A stretch of DNA of 15,561 nt. Origin: CAYRQF01 sp964615845. GTDB taxonomy: Bacteria > Patescibacteriota > Minisyncoccia > Phycocordibacterales > CSBR16-119. The notes beneath the pieces were generated by a model. It was not told the origin of the DNA. It worked only from the letters and a program-made list of their open reading frames with translations, and did not search any database. Of this stretch, positions 6,362 to 12,400 are shown one piece after another. Where the stretch lies: the NCBI GenBank assembly GCA_964615845.1, contig CAZTRC010000015.1, positions 1 through 15,561 on the forward strand, in the 5' to 3' direction. The position numbers and the translations under genes are program-made. Each line of letters opens with the position of its first letter. The stretch's first letter is position 1.

Positions 6362-6964
6362 ATGAGAAAAGTGGCTTTTGCACCGGGTGAAAAATATCAT
6401 GTCTATAATCGTGGGACAGAAAAGAGAAAGATCTTTATGGATAAAAGCGATTATTCACGTTTCATTTTTATAATGGAATTATTCAATAAATCTGATCGAG
6501 GCTTTAACGTCACGAGAAATCTTTCGCTTGGTTATGCAAATAAAATGAAAACCGAAAAACTGGTGAATATAGAAACATTTTCGTTAATGCCGAACCATTA
6601 CCATCTTATGCTAGAAGAGCTTGTAGACGGCGGAATCTCAAAATTCTTGCAGAAGGTTATGACGGGTTACGCGATGTACTTTAATAAAAAATACAAAAGG
6701 ACGGGCGGACTTTTCCAGGGTAAAGCAAAATCAAAACATATCGATAAGGATTCTTATTACATGCAACTGAAAGCATATATTGATCTTAATCCTGTAGAGC
6801 TCTTTGATGATGGTTGGAAAAAGGCAGGCAAGGTCAAATCACTAGAAAAAACTTTCGATTTTCTAAAGACTTATCAATGGGGAAGTTGTAAGAATTTTAA
6901 TTCCTATGGTAAATATCTGGAAGGCAAAGCCGAGCTACCAACCTTTGAGGAATTGTTCGACTGA
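6362..6964 (+). CDS. Y1 (HUH) transposase, REP-associated type (RAYT / TnpA_REP)
   Basis: 200 residues. HUH-fold single-strand DNA transposases nick at hairpins using a tyrosine; the REP-associated branch acts on REP palindromes and lacks IS200/IS605 ends. Seen here: the N-terminal YHVYNRG (12-18), the metal-binding HUH motif H79-Y-H81 in MPNHYHLML, the GGLFQGKAKS segment (115-124), and YIDLNPVE (139-146), the counterpart of the YIHLNPVRA signature; Y139 is the likely catalytic or near-catalytic tyrosine. The domain looks complete. A REP-like palindrome lies immediately before the gene and another starts on the last base of its TGA stop; a third is 0.8 kb further on. I see no inverted or direct terminal repeats of a classical insertion sequence, consistent with a RAYT domesticated by or co-evolving with its REP family. 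Confidence 0.88.
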   Translation: MRKVAFAPGEKYHVYNRGTEKRKIFMDKSDYSRFIFIMELFNKSDRGFNVTRNLSLGYANKMKTEKLVNIETFSLMPNHYHLMLEELVDGGISKFLQKVMTGYAMYFNKKYKRTGGLFQGKAKSKHIDKDSYYMQLKAYIDLNPVELFDDGWKKAGKVKSLEKTFDFLKTYQWGSCKNFNSYGKYLEGKAELPTFEELFD

Positions 6965-6994
6965 TACGAATGGAGGTCGGACCTCCATTCGTAT
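6964..6994. repeat. REP-like palindrome 2 (3' end of the transposase gene)
   Basis: A perfect 15-bp inverted repeat (6964-6978 with 6980-6994) around one central G, tip GGAGGTCGGACCTCC. Its first base is the last base of the transposase stop codon. The outer arms (ATACGAAT/ATTCGTAT) differ from copies 1 and 3 yet remain fully paired. Confidence 0.9.
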
Positions 6995-6996
6995 GG

Positions 6997-7024
6997 TTGA
7001 GGTGGCGTATGTTTATGATAAAAT
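6997..7024 (+). promoter_or_regulatory. possible promoter of the 7031 gene, near-leaderless
   Basis: TTGAGG (6997-7002), 16-bp spacer, TAAAAT (7019-7024), then 6 bases to the ATG. The match is moderate; the short distance to ATG fits the pattern of several other genes in the window. Confidence 0.5.
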
Positions 7025-7030
7025 GACGAA

Positions 7031-7807
7031 ATGAAACCAAATCCGAAACTAGAGAAAAATGTCTTTTTCGATATCAATAAACTGCCGGCTGAGAAAGGCC
7101 TTCTTTTGTTCGGGTTGTCGATGAATAAACTAGACCGAGGAGGAGGAGGAGGTTATCAGACAGCTGAAGATTGTGTGAATTACACCCGAATATTTCATCC
7201 TTCGAAAGTGAGAAAACCGCTCATGGGATTGAATCTTATCTACAGTGATTTTTTGTATTTGTATTCTGACAAACCAGCACCAGAACTTAAAAATTCTTTC
7301 ATGCACCAGGTAATTCAGCATAAAAATGCTTTTCAGAAAAAAGTTGAAAAAGATAGTCTAGATTTCCAAATTCAGCACGGCTTTAATTATATGGTTTGGA
7401 ATCAGCTTTATGTCGGAACGAATGACTTTGATGTTTTGTTTCGACAATTAAAAGAAATCTATTCCAAAGATGAGATTTTTCAGAAATACATAAAAGATGA
7501 TTGTGATGTTTATGGACGCGAGATGGGTGAGAATCAGGTGAACTTTTATTTGGAAGAAATTTTGATGTTCTACTTGCTCACTCACAACAAAGTAAAACTC
7601 CCTAATGAATACATTGAGAACCAACAGAAATGGATTCTATGGTGTTATCCAGGCAAACCGCTTAAGTCCACCATTTATATTTACCAATTAGATCCGTTCA
7701 AACTAATGTGCCCGGAAAATCCGTATGCCCGAGCGCATTATGATCTCGAATCCAAGCAACTCATCGAATTTGATCGCGTTGATCTCGAAACTTACACTGT
7801 AAAATAG
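7031..7807 (+). CDS. candidate tRNA-dependent cyclodipeptide synthase (XYP-like)
   Basis: 258 residues, within the usual cyclodipeptide synthase (CDPS) range. CDPSs resemble class Ic aminoacyl-tRNA synthetases and join two aminoacyl-tRNAs into a cyclic dipeptide. Motifs seen: G28-L-S30 at the end of a hydrophobic strand (LLLFGLSMN), matching the G-x-S motif whose serine holds the first aminoacyl group; FYLEEILMF (172-180), matching the Y-x-x-x-E helix motif with E176 as the catalytic Glu; and CYPG (205-208), matching the Y-P pair of the XYP subfamily. S30 to E176 is 146 residues, close to the 145 in AlbC (S37 to E182). The position expected to be Tyr (172) is Phe, with Tyr at 173. A run of five glycines (37-41), encoded by GAG/GGA triplets (7137-7152), follows the serine motif. 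No tailoring oxidase or P450 is adjacent. The call is motif-based and unverified. Confidence 0.55.
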   Translation: MKPNPKLEKNVFFDINKLPAEKGLLLFGLSMNKLDRGGGGGYQTAEDCVNYTRIFHPSKVRKPLMGLNLIYSDFLYLYSDKPAPELKNSFMHQVIQHKNAFQKKVEKDSLDFQIQHGFNYMVWNQLYVGTNDFDVLFRQLKEIYSKDEIFQKYIKDDCDVYGREMGENQVNFYLEEILMFYLLTHNKVKLPNEYIENQQKWILWCYPGKPLKSTIYIYQLDPFKLMCPENPYARAHYDLESKQLIEFDRVDLETYTVK

Positions 7808-7837
7808 CCGGACTAGAGGTCGGACCTCTAGTCCGGC
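7807..7837. repeat. REP-like palindrome 3 (3' end of the CDPS-like gene)
   Basis: A perfect 15-bp inverted repeat (7807-7821 with 7823-7837) around a central G, tip AGAGGTCGGACCTCT, outer arms GCCGGACT/AGTCCGGC. Its first base is the last base of the TAG stop. A short GGGGATTTTT run follows, so it could also terminate transcription. Confidence 0.9.
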
Positions 7838-7851
7838 GGGGATTTTTGCTT

Positions 7852-7880
7852 TTGACTCATCGCCCCAAATATCGTATTAT
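7852..7880 (+). promoter_or_regulatory. clpB promoter, near-leaderless
   Basis: TTGACT (7852-7857), 17-bp spacer, TATTAT (7875-7880), then 10 bases to the ATG at 7891, leaving a leader of only a few bases. No CIRCE-type inverted repeat is seen, so heat-shock control by HrcA is not supported. Confidence 0.7.
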
Positions 7881-7890
7881 TGGTTTGTAT

Positions 7891-10581
7891 ATGAACCAAC
7901 CCCAACCCTTCCACAATTTCACCACCAAGGCCAAGGAGGCCATCAGAAGGGCTCACGAGCTCGCTATTGAGCGTGGCCAGAATCATGTGAACTCACTCCA
8001 CCTTTTGGGCGCTCTGATGCTCCAGGACGAATCCATGGTTATCTCGATCCTCGAGAAGCTTGAAATCGACACAGTGCTCCTCTCGTCAATTCTCATGGAA
8101 TCCATCGATGCTCCAGAGCAGCGCACGACCATGGCGCCATCTTTCCAGATTTATCTCACGCCAGATCTCGCGCAAACGATAGAGAATTCGAACAGGGTAG
8201 CGAAATTCTTGAAAGACGAATTTGTTTCGACCGAACACCTCTTCATCGCGCTCCTCGAATCTGACGGCGAGATCCGCGACCTCATGATGCAATTCAAGAT
8301 CGACAAAGAAAAAGTCTTGCGCGCACTCGATGAACTCCGCAATCAAACTGTCGGTGGCGTCTCAGCCAAGACGAAATTCCGTCTGCTTTCGAAATACACC
8401 AGGAGTCTCACCAAACTCGCTCTCGAAGACAAACTCGATCCAGTCATCGGCCGCGATAGTGAAATCATGCGCGTCATGCAAATCCTTTCCCGCAGGACCA
8501 AGAACAATCCAATCCTCATCGGCGAGCCGGGCGTGGGGAAGACCGCGGTTGTCGAAGGCTTGGCTCAGAGAATTGCCAAGGGTGATGTGCCTGACTCCTT
8601 GAAAGACAAAGAAGTTGTCTCGCTTGACCTCGGATCGCTTCTTGCCGGCACCAAATACCGCGGCGAATTCGAAGAGCGTCTCAAAGGCATCATGAAAGAA
8701 ATCGACAAAGCCGACGGCAAAGTCATCCTTTTCGTTGACGAGATTCACATGATCGTCGGAGCTGGCGGAGCCGAAGGCACGCTTGATGCCGCCAATATGC
8801 TAAAGCCCGCACTTGCTCGTGGTGAGATACGTGCTGTTGGCGCCACAACTTTGAAAGAATACCAAAAGCACATCGAGAAAGATGCAGCTTTGGCCCGAAG
8901 ATTCCAATCAGTCTTCATCGAAGAGCCGAGCAAAGAAGACGCGGTGGCAATTCTCCGCGGTCTCAAAGAAAAGTACGAGCTCTATCATGGCGTTCGAATT
9001 ACCGATGACGCTATCGTCTCGGCTGTTGAACTCTCGACACGTTATCTGACCAGCCGATATCTTCCGGACAAAGCTGTCGACCTCATCGATGAAGCCTCGT
9101 CATCACTCAAGATGCAGCTCGAGAACAAACCGGCCGAGCTCGAAGACGCGAGTCGCAAAATTATGCGTCTTGAAATAGAGCGCGAAGCTTTGAACACCGA
9201 ACTCGAGAACTCGACTGACACGGCTAAGAACAAAAAGACCAAAGACCGAATCAAAGAAATTCAAAACGAAATCGCAAACTTCAAAGAAGTGACGAAAGAG
9301 TTGGAATTGCGCTGGAAGAACGAAAAAGAGACTTTGGATGGTATCCGCGAGCTCAAAGGCAAGCTCGATGCTTTGCGTTTCGAAGCCGAGAATGCTGAAA
9401 TCCAAGCTGACCTTGGCCGTGCCGCTGAAATTCGCTATGGCCGAATTCCGATGCTTCAAAAAGATTTGGAAGGCAAAATTGCGAGACTCAAAAAACTTCA
9501 AAAAGATCGCCGAATTCTCAAAGAAGAAATCACGACAGAAGACATTGCCGAAGTCGTAGCTCGCTGGACCGGGATTCCACTCTCCCGGATGCTCGAAGCT
9601 GAACGTAGTAAATTGAAACACATGGAAGAAGATTTGCACAAGCGCGTTGTCGGGCAGGAGACGGCCATTTCAAATATCGCCGATACTGTCCGCCGTAATC
9701 GCGCCGGCATTTCTGATCCGAATAAACCAATTGGTTCATTCATTTTCTTGGGACCAACTGGCGTTGGAAAAACAGAGCTAACCAAAGCTCTGGCCGAATT
9801 CATGTTCAACGACGAGAAATCTTTGATCCGCGTCGACATGAGCGAATACATGGAACGTCACAGCATCTCAAAGCTTATCGGCAGTCCGCCGGGATATGTG
9901 GGCTACGATGAATCAGGCCAATTGACCGAAGCTGTGCGCCACCGACCATACTCGGTCATTCTCTTCGACGAAATCGAGAAAGCTCATCCGGAAGTTTTCA
10001 ATATTCTCCTCCAGGTCCTCGATGAGGGTCGCTTGACCGATGCCAAAGGCCGCGTCGTTAATTTCCGCAATTCCATCATCGTCCTTACTTCAAACATCGG
10101 CTCAGAGTATATCCAGAAAATGGAACGCATCGGCTTTACCGACTCGACTGACAAAGAGGATTACGAATACACCAAAGACAAAGTTATGGAAGCTTTGAAA
10201 GACAGCTTTCGTCCAGAGTTCATCAATCGTCTCGATGAGATCATCGTCTTTGATATCCTCTCGCCGGAAGCAATCATGAAGATTGTCGAGATTCGTGTGG
10301 CCAAAGTCATCGAAAGACTGAAAGAAAAAGAAGTAAATCTCACTCTCTCAGCCAAGGCTCTGAAATATTTGGCCAAGGAAGGTTACAAACCGGAGTTTGG
10401 CGCGCGCCCGCTCAATAGGCTCATTCAAACTAAAATTCTAAATCCGATCGCTTCGAAAATCATCGCCGAAGAAGTGAAAGCCGGTGACAAAGTCACTGTG
10501 GACGAAAAAGATGGCGAGCTCATCATCCAAAAACAAGAAAGGAAAAGTTTGGTGGTCGCAAGGAGTAAAGTGCCAGCATAA
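7891..10581 (+). CDS. clpB: ATP-dependent chaperone ClpB (Hsp100 disaggregase)
   Basis: 896 residues from ATG 7891. ClpB hexamers thread aggregated proteins through a central pore, normally with DnaK. Domains: Clp N domain with two repeats (1-145); AAA+ 1 with Walker A GEPGVGKT (211-218) and Walker B FVDEIH (281-286); a long coiled-coil middle domain (about 405-540, full ClpB length rather than the short ClpC type); AAA+ 2 with Walker A GPTGVGKT (621-628), pore loop GYVGYDE (669-675 region) and Walker B LFDEIE (691-696); then the FRPEFINRLDE sensor/arginine region and a C-terminal D2-small domain. No ClpP-binding loop was noticed. An upstream TTG (7846) would add 15 residues overlapping the promoter, so it is rejected. 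The gene stands alone; the next gene converges on it. Confidence 0.96.
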   Translation: MNQPQPFHNFTTKAKEAIRRAHELAIERGQNHVNSLHLLGALMLQDESMVISILEKLEIDTVLLSSILMESIDAPEQRTTMAPSFQIYLTPDLAQTIENSNRVAKFLKDEFVSTEHLFIALLESDGEIRDLMMQFKIDKEKVLRALDELRNQTVGGVSAKTKFRLLSKYTRSLTKLALEDKLDPVIGRDSEIMRVMQILSRRTKNNPILIGEPGVGKTAVVEGLAQRIAKGDVPDSLKDKEVVSLDLGSLLAGTKYRGEFEERLKGIMKEIDKADGKVILFVDEIHMIVGAGGAEGTLDAANMLKPALARGEIRAVGATTLKEYQKHIEKDAALARRFQSVFIEEPSKEDAVAILRGLKEKYELYHGVRITDDAIVSAVELSTRYLTSRYLPDKAVDLIDEASSSLKMQLENKPAELEDASRKIMRLEIEREALNTELENSTDTAKNKKTKDRIKEIQNEIANFKEVTKELELRWKNEKETLDGIRELKGKLDALRFEAENAEIQADLGRAAEIRYGRIPMLQKDLEGKIARLKKLQKDRRILKEEITTEDIAEVVARWTGIPLSRMLEAERSKLKHMEEDLHKRVVGQETAISNIADTVRRNRAGISDPNKPIGSFIFLGPTGVGKTELTKALAEFMFNDEKSLIRVDMSEYMERHSISKLIGSPPGYVGYDESGQLTEAVRHRPYSVILFDEIEKAHPEVFNILLQVLDEGRLTDAKGRVVNFRNSIIVLTSNIGSEYIQKMERIGFTDSTDKEDYEYTKDKVMEALKDSFRPEFINRLDEIIVFDILSPEAIMKIVEIRVAKVIERLKEKEVNLTLSAKALKYLAKEGYKPEFGARPLNRLIQTKILNPIASKIIAEEVKAGDKVTVDEKDGELIIQKQERKSLVVARSKVPA

Positions 10582-10590
10582 TAAAAAGTG

Positions 10591-10615
10591 AACGCCCGGA
10601 CATGGTCCGGGCGTT
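10591..10615 (-). terminator. intrinsic terminator between clpB and the convergent orphan gene
   Basis: Perfect 10-bp stem AACGCCCGGA / TCCGGGCGTT with a 5-base loop. On the minus strand it is followed by a T-rich run (CACTTTTTATT); on the plus strand no T-run follows. It therefore best serves the minus-strand gene ending at 10663, and may also stop clpB transcripts. Confidence 0.65.
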
Positions 10616-10662
10616 CTGGCGTCGGCTTGTAGGCCGGCCGAAAAGTTGTTCTTGGTGGTTGT

Positions 10663-11097
10663 TCAGAAGGGGCCCATTGCCAGGTCGCGCCTTTCCTGCA
10701 TAGTGGATTCCGAAACCTCGGTCATGTGTGGCTGCGGAGCTGGTGTCGGAAGCGCCACGTTAACGATTGGGTTCCTGGTGGGAACCTCTACGTCGCTCAT
10801 GAACAGCTTCTGGAATACGCTCCGGACAGCTTCAGTCGTTCCTTTGGCTGTGTTGTCGGAATCGATGATCTTGAAGAAGATCACTCCTTGGTTGTTCATC
10901 TCCGCTTCGCATTTCATGGAAATGTTCCCTAGGCGGAAACGCAGCCATTTCTTCCCGCCCTTCTTGTCGTGGCACGTGACTTCTCTGAAACCACGTTCTT
11001 CCATTTCGGTTTTGAAATGCACACCGAGGCCACTGAAGACCTCTTTGCGTTTCGCGGCCGACAGGTTGGAGGTAACACTGAAAATTCTGTTTAGCAT
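10663..11097 (-). CDS. hypothetical protein, orphan
   Basis: 144 residues from the ATG at 11095-11097 (MLNRIF...). No family recognised. It is soluble with no signal peptide or membrane segment: a basic N-terminus (1-60, with KKGGKKW at 46-51), an alternating strand-like middle (LRFRLGN, GVIFFKIID), a helix (TEAVRSVFQKLF, 88-99) and a Pro-rich, flexible tail (104-144). An upstream in-frame ATG (11148) would add 17 residues but lies upstream of the -10 box, so a transcript from the recognised promoter could not include it. The leader before the chosen ATG is A/C-rich (CAAACCAAAACCC) with no Shine-Dalgarno sequence. Own promoter and own terminator: a free-standing single-gene unit. Confidence 0.6.
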   Translation of the reverse strand: MLNRIFSVTSNLSAAKRKEVFSGLGVHFKTEMEERGFREVTCHDKKGGKKWLRFRLGNISMKCEAEMNNQGVIFFKIIDSDNTAKGTTEAVRSVFQKLFMSDVEVPTRNPIVNVALPTPAPQPHMTEVSESTMQERRDLAMGPF

Positions 11098-11135
11098 GGC
11101 AATAGGGTTTTGGTTTGAGGAACGAGTTACGGACG

Positions 11136-11164
11136 ATAGTACACCCACAATTTATTTTTTGCAA
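11136..11164 (-). promoter_or_regulatory. promoter of the orphan gene at 10663-11097
   Basis: Minus strand: TTGCAA (11159-11164), 17-bp spacer, TACTAT (11136-11141). The predicted leader is about 32 nt and A/C-rich. Confidence 0.6.
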
Positions 11165-11219
11165 TATCCTTAGGGTTATTGAAGTTCATAAGTTTTTGTG
11201 CTAATCTCATGTTTGTAAC

Positions 11220-11342
11220 GTGTCGGTGGGACAAAAGCAAACTGCTTTGATTTTGTCCCGATTTTGAGCAGAGCTCAAAAAGCGCCGATGCGAGTTTGCG
11301 AGCAGGCGCTAGGTGGCAGCACCGACGCCTCCTGCAAGAGAG
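11220..11342 (+). repeat. structured element upstream of tRNA-Tyr
   Basis: A chain of hairpins fills the space before tRNA-Tyr. GTGTCGGTGG (11220-11229) is a 9/10 direct copy of the tRNA 5' end (11343-11352). Then follow GGGACAAAA/TTTTGTCCC (11228-11236 with 11251-11259), TTTTGAGC/GCTCAAAA (11262-11269 with 11273-11280), AGCGCC/GGCGCT (11281-11286 with 11305-11310), and a perfect 12-bp inverted copy of the tRNA 5' strand (11320-11331 pairs with 11340-11351). The layout mirrors the element on the 3' side, but with different core sequence. Confidence 0.75.
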
Positions 11343-11425
11343 GCGTCGGTGGTGGAGTGGTCTATCACAACAGACTGTAAATCTGTCGGCTTCGGCCTTC
11401 GCTGGTTCGAATCCAGCCCGGCGCA
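11343..11425 (+). tRNA. tRNA-Tyr (anticodon GUA)
   Basis: Acceptor GCGTCGG (11343-11349) pairs with CCGGCGC (11418-11424), with one T-G wobble. Anticodon stem ACAGA/TCTGT encloses CTGTAAA, giving anticodon GTA. A long variable arm is present as in bacterial tRNA-Tyr. T-stem GCTGG/CCAGC; discriminator A11425. CCA is not encoded. Structured repeats abut it on both sides. Confidence 0.95.
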
Positions 11426-11593
11426 CAAAATAAAGGAGCGGAATGCGGTAGCATTTCGCGACTTTTATTTTGTAGCAACCGGGCTGGATTCGAAAGACGG
11501 AGGCGGTCTACGATTTGCGAAGCAAATTGTCGCCGAGTCGGGGTCGCGAAAATTTTCGAAGAAAATTATTTGTGACCGAATCCAGCCCGGCGC
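11426..11593 (+). repeat. tRNA-flanking structured element, copy 3 (after tRNA-Tyr)
   Basis: In order: a hairpin with a perfect 10-bp base (11425-11434 with 11464-11473) and inner GGAATGC/GCATTTC; a 16-base inverted copy of the tRNA T-arm and acceptor strand (11479-11494, complementary to 11406-11421); a GGCG...CGCC hairpin with inner ATTTGC-GAA-GCAAAT (11513-11527); GCCGAG; a long imperfect hairpin 11542-11577 opening with GGTCGCGAAAA and closing with ATTTGTGACC; then an exact 17-base direct copy of the tRNA 3' end (11577-11593 equals 11408-11424, period 169). The core 11514-11583 is homologous to 2277-2353. Confidence 0.85.
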
Positions 11594-11608
11594 TCGACCC
11601 CCATCTCA

Positions 11609-11637
11609 TTGATATAACTTCCTTTTTCCTGTAATCT
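11609..11637 (+). promoter_or_regulatory. promoter of the rlmB-alr pair, apparently leaderless
   Basis: TTGATA (11609-11614), 17-bp spacer, TAATCT (11632-11637), 7 bases to the ATG at 11645. It begins 15 bases after the direct tRNA-Tyr copy. Confidence 0.65.
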
Positions 11638-11644
11638 ATAGTTT

Positions 11645-12400
11645 ATGAACAAACCTTCAGGACTATACATCTACGGCAGGAAGCCTATCGAGGAAGCGCT
11701 TTTGGCCGATCCGAAAAACGTCAAAATGCTTTACGTCAAAGAATCCGTGGACGAGAAAGATCTGACCGATGTCCGCAAATTCGTCGAGAGGCACAAGATA
11801 CCTCTCACTCGCGTTCCAGAAAACAAACTCGTCTCTCTGGTCGGAGACATCAAGACCCAAGGTTTTGTCGCAGAATTACGTGAATTTAAAACGCTCGAAT
11901 TTTCTGAGTGGATAAAAACGGTGGACAAAGAATCGAACCCTTTGGTCTTCGTCCTCGACGAACTAGAAGATCCGCACAATGTCGGCGCCATCATCCGGGT
12001 AGCGGCTGCTGTCGGAGCTGCGGGCGTCATCATGTCCAAGCACCGCCAAGCGCCGATGACAAGCACTGTCTACAAGACGAGCGCCGGCACTGCTTCGAGA
12101 TTGCCAATCATCGTCGTTTCCAACACGAATGATGTCATCAAAAAACTAAAAGATGAGAAATTCTGGGTTATGGGACTTGATGCAGATGAGAAGAAAACTA
12201 TTTGGGATGAGAAATTTGATGCGCCGACCGCGCTCGTGATCGGCAATGAAGGCAAGGGCATTCGTCCGACAACCAAAGAGGCTTGTGATTACCTTCTCTC
12301 TATACCAATGGCACCAGAAATCGAATCTCTGAACGCATCGGTCTCAGCCGGAGTGGTTGGTTATGAATGGAAAAGGAAAAACTATGGACGAAATAGCTAA
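11645..12400 (+). CDS. rlmB: TrmH/SpoU-family RNA 2'-O-methyltransferase (RlmB-like)
   Basis: 251 residues. SPOUT enzymes of this branch methylate a ribose 2'-OH using SAM; RlmB modifies G2251 of 23S rRNA. An N-terminal substrate-binding domain (GLYIYGRKPIEEALL at 6-20, SpoU_sub_bind type) is followed by the knotted catalytic domain with motif 1 DELEDPHNVGAIIRVAAAVG (105-124, containing the key N112 and R118), motif 2 ALVIGNEGKGIR (196-207) and motif 3 IPMAPEIESLNASVSAGVV (220-238). The N-terminal domain favours RlmB over TrmH, but assignment to rRNA rather than another RNA is inference. It shares 17 bases with the alr start. Confidence 0.88.
   Translation: MNKPSGLYIYGRKPIEEALLADPKNVKMLYVKESVDEKDLTDVRKFVERHKIPLTRVPENKLVSLVGDIKTQGFVAELREFKTLEFSEWIKTVDKESNPLVFVLDELEDPHNVGAIIRVAAAVGAAGVIMSKHRQAPMTSTVYKTSAGTASRLPIIVVSNTNDVIKKLKDEKFWVMGLDADEKKTIWDEKFDAPTALVIGNEGKGIRPTTKEACDYLLSIPMAPEIESLNASVSAGVVGYEWKRKNYGRNS

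Noticed and set aside
6362..6964. Complete IS200/IS605-type insertion sequence
   Set aside because: No TnpB gene and no distinct left and right ends were found; the palindromes lie at gene 3' ends, which suits a RAYT/REP arrangement.
7846..7890. Upstream TTG start for clpB
   Set aside because: It overlaps the -35 and -10 boxes, and the added residues are not part of the Clp N domain.
9103..9639. 178-codon minus-strand frame inside clpB
   Set aside because: A shadow of the ClpB middle-domain coding sequence; Phe/Leu-rich because it is the reverse of Glu/Lys codons.
11098..11148. N-terminal extension of the 10663-11097 gene
   Set aside because: It begins upstream of the -10 box (11136-11141), so the transcript would not include it; the A/C leader sits directly before the inner ATG.
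11127..11612. Open frames of 99 codons on each strand over tRNA-Tyr and its flanks
   Set aside because: They overlap the tRNA and the hairpin elements; the reading follows the repeats, not a protein.
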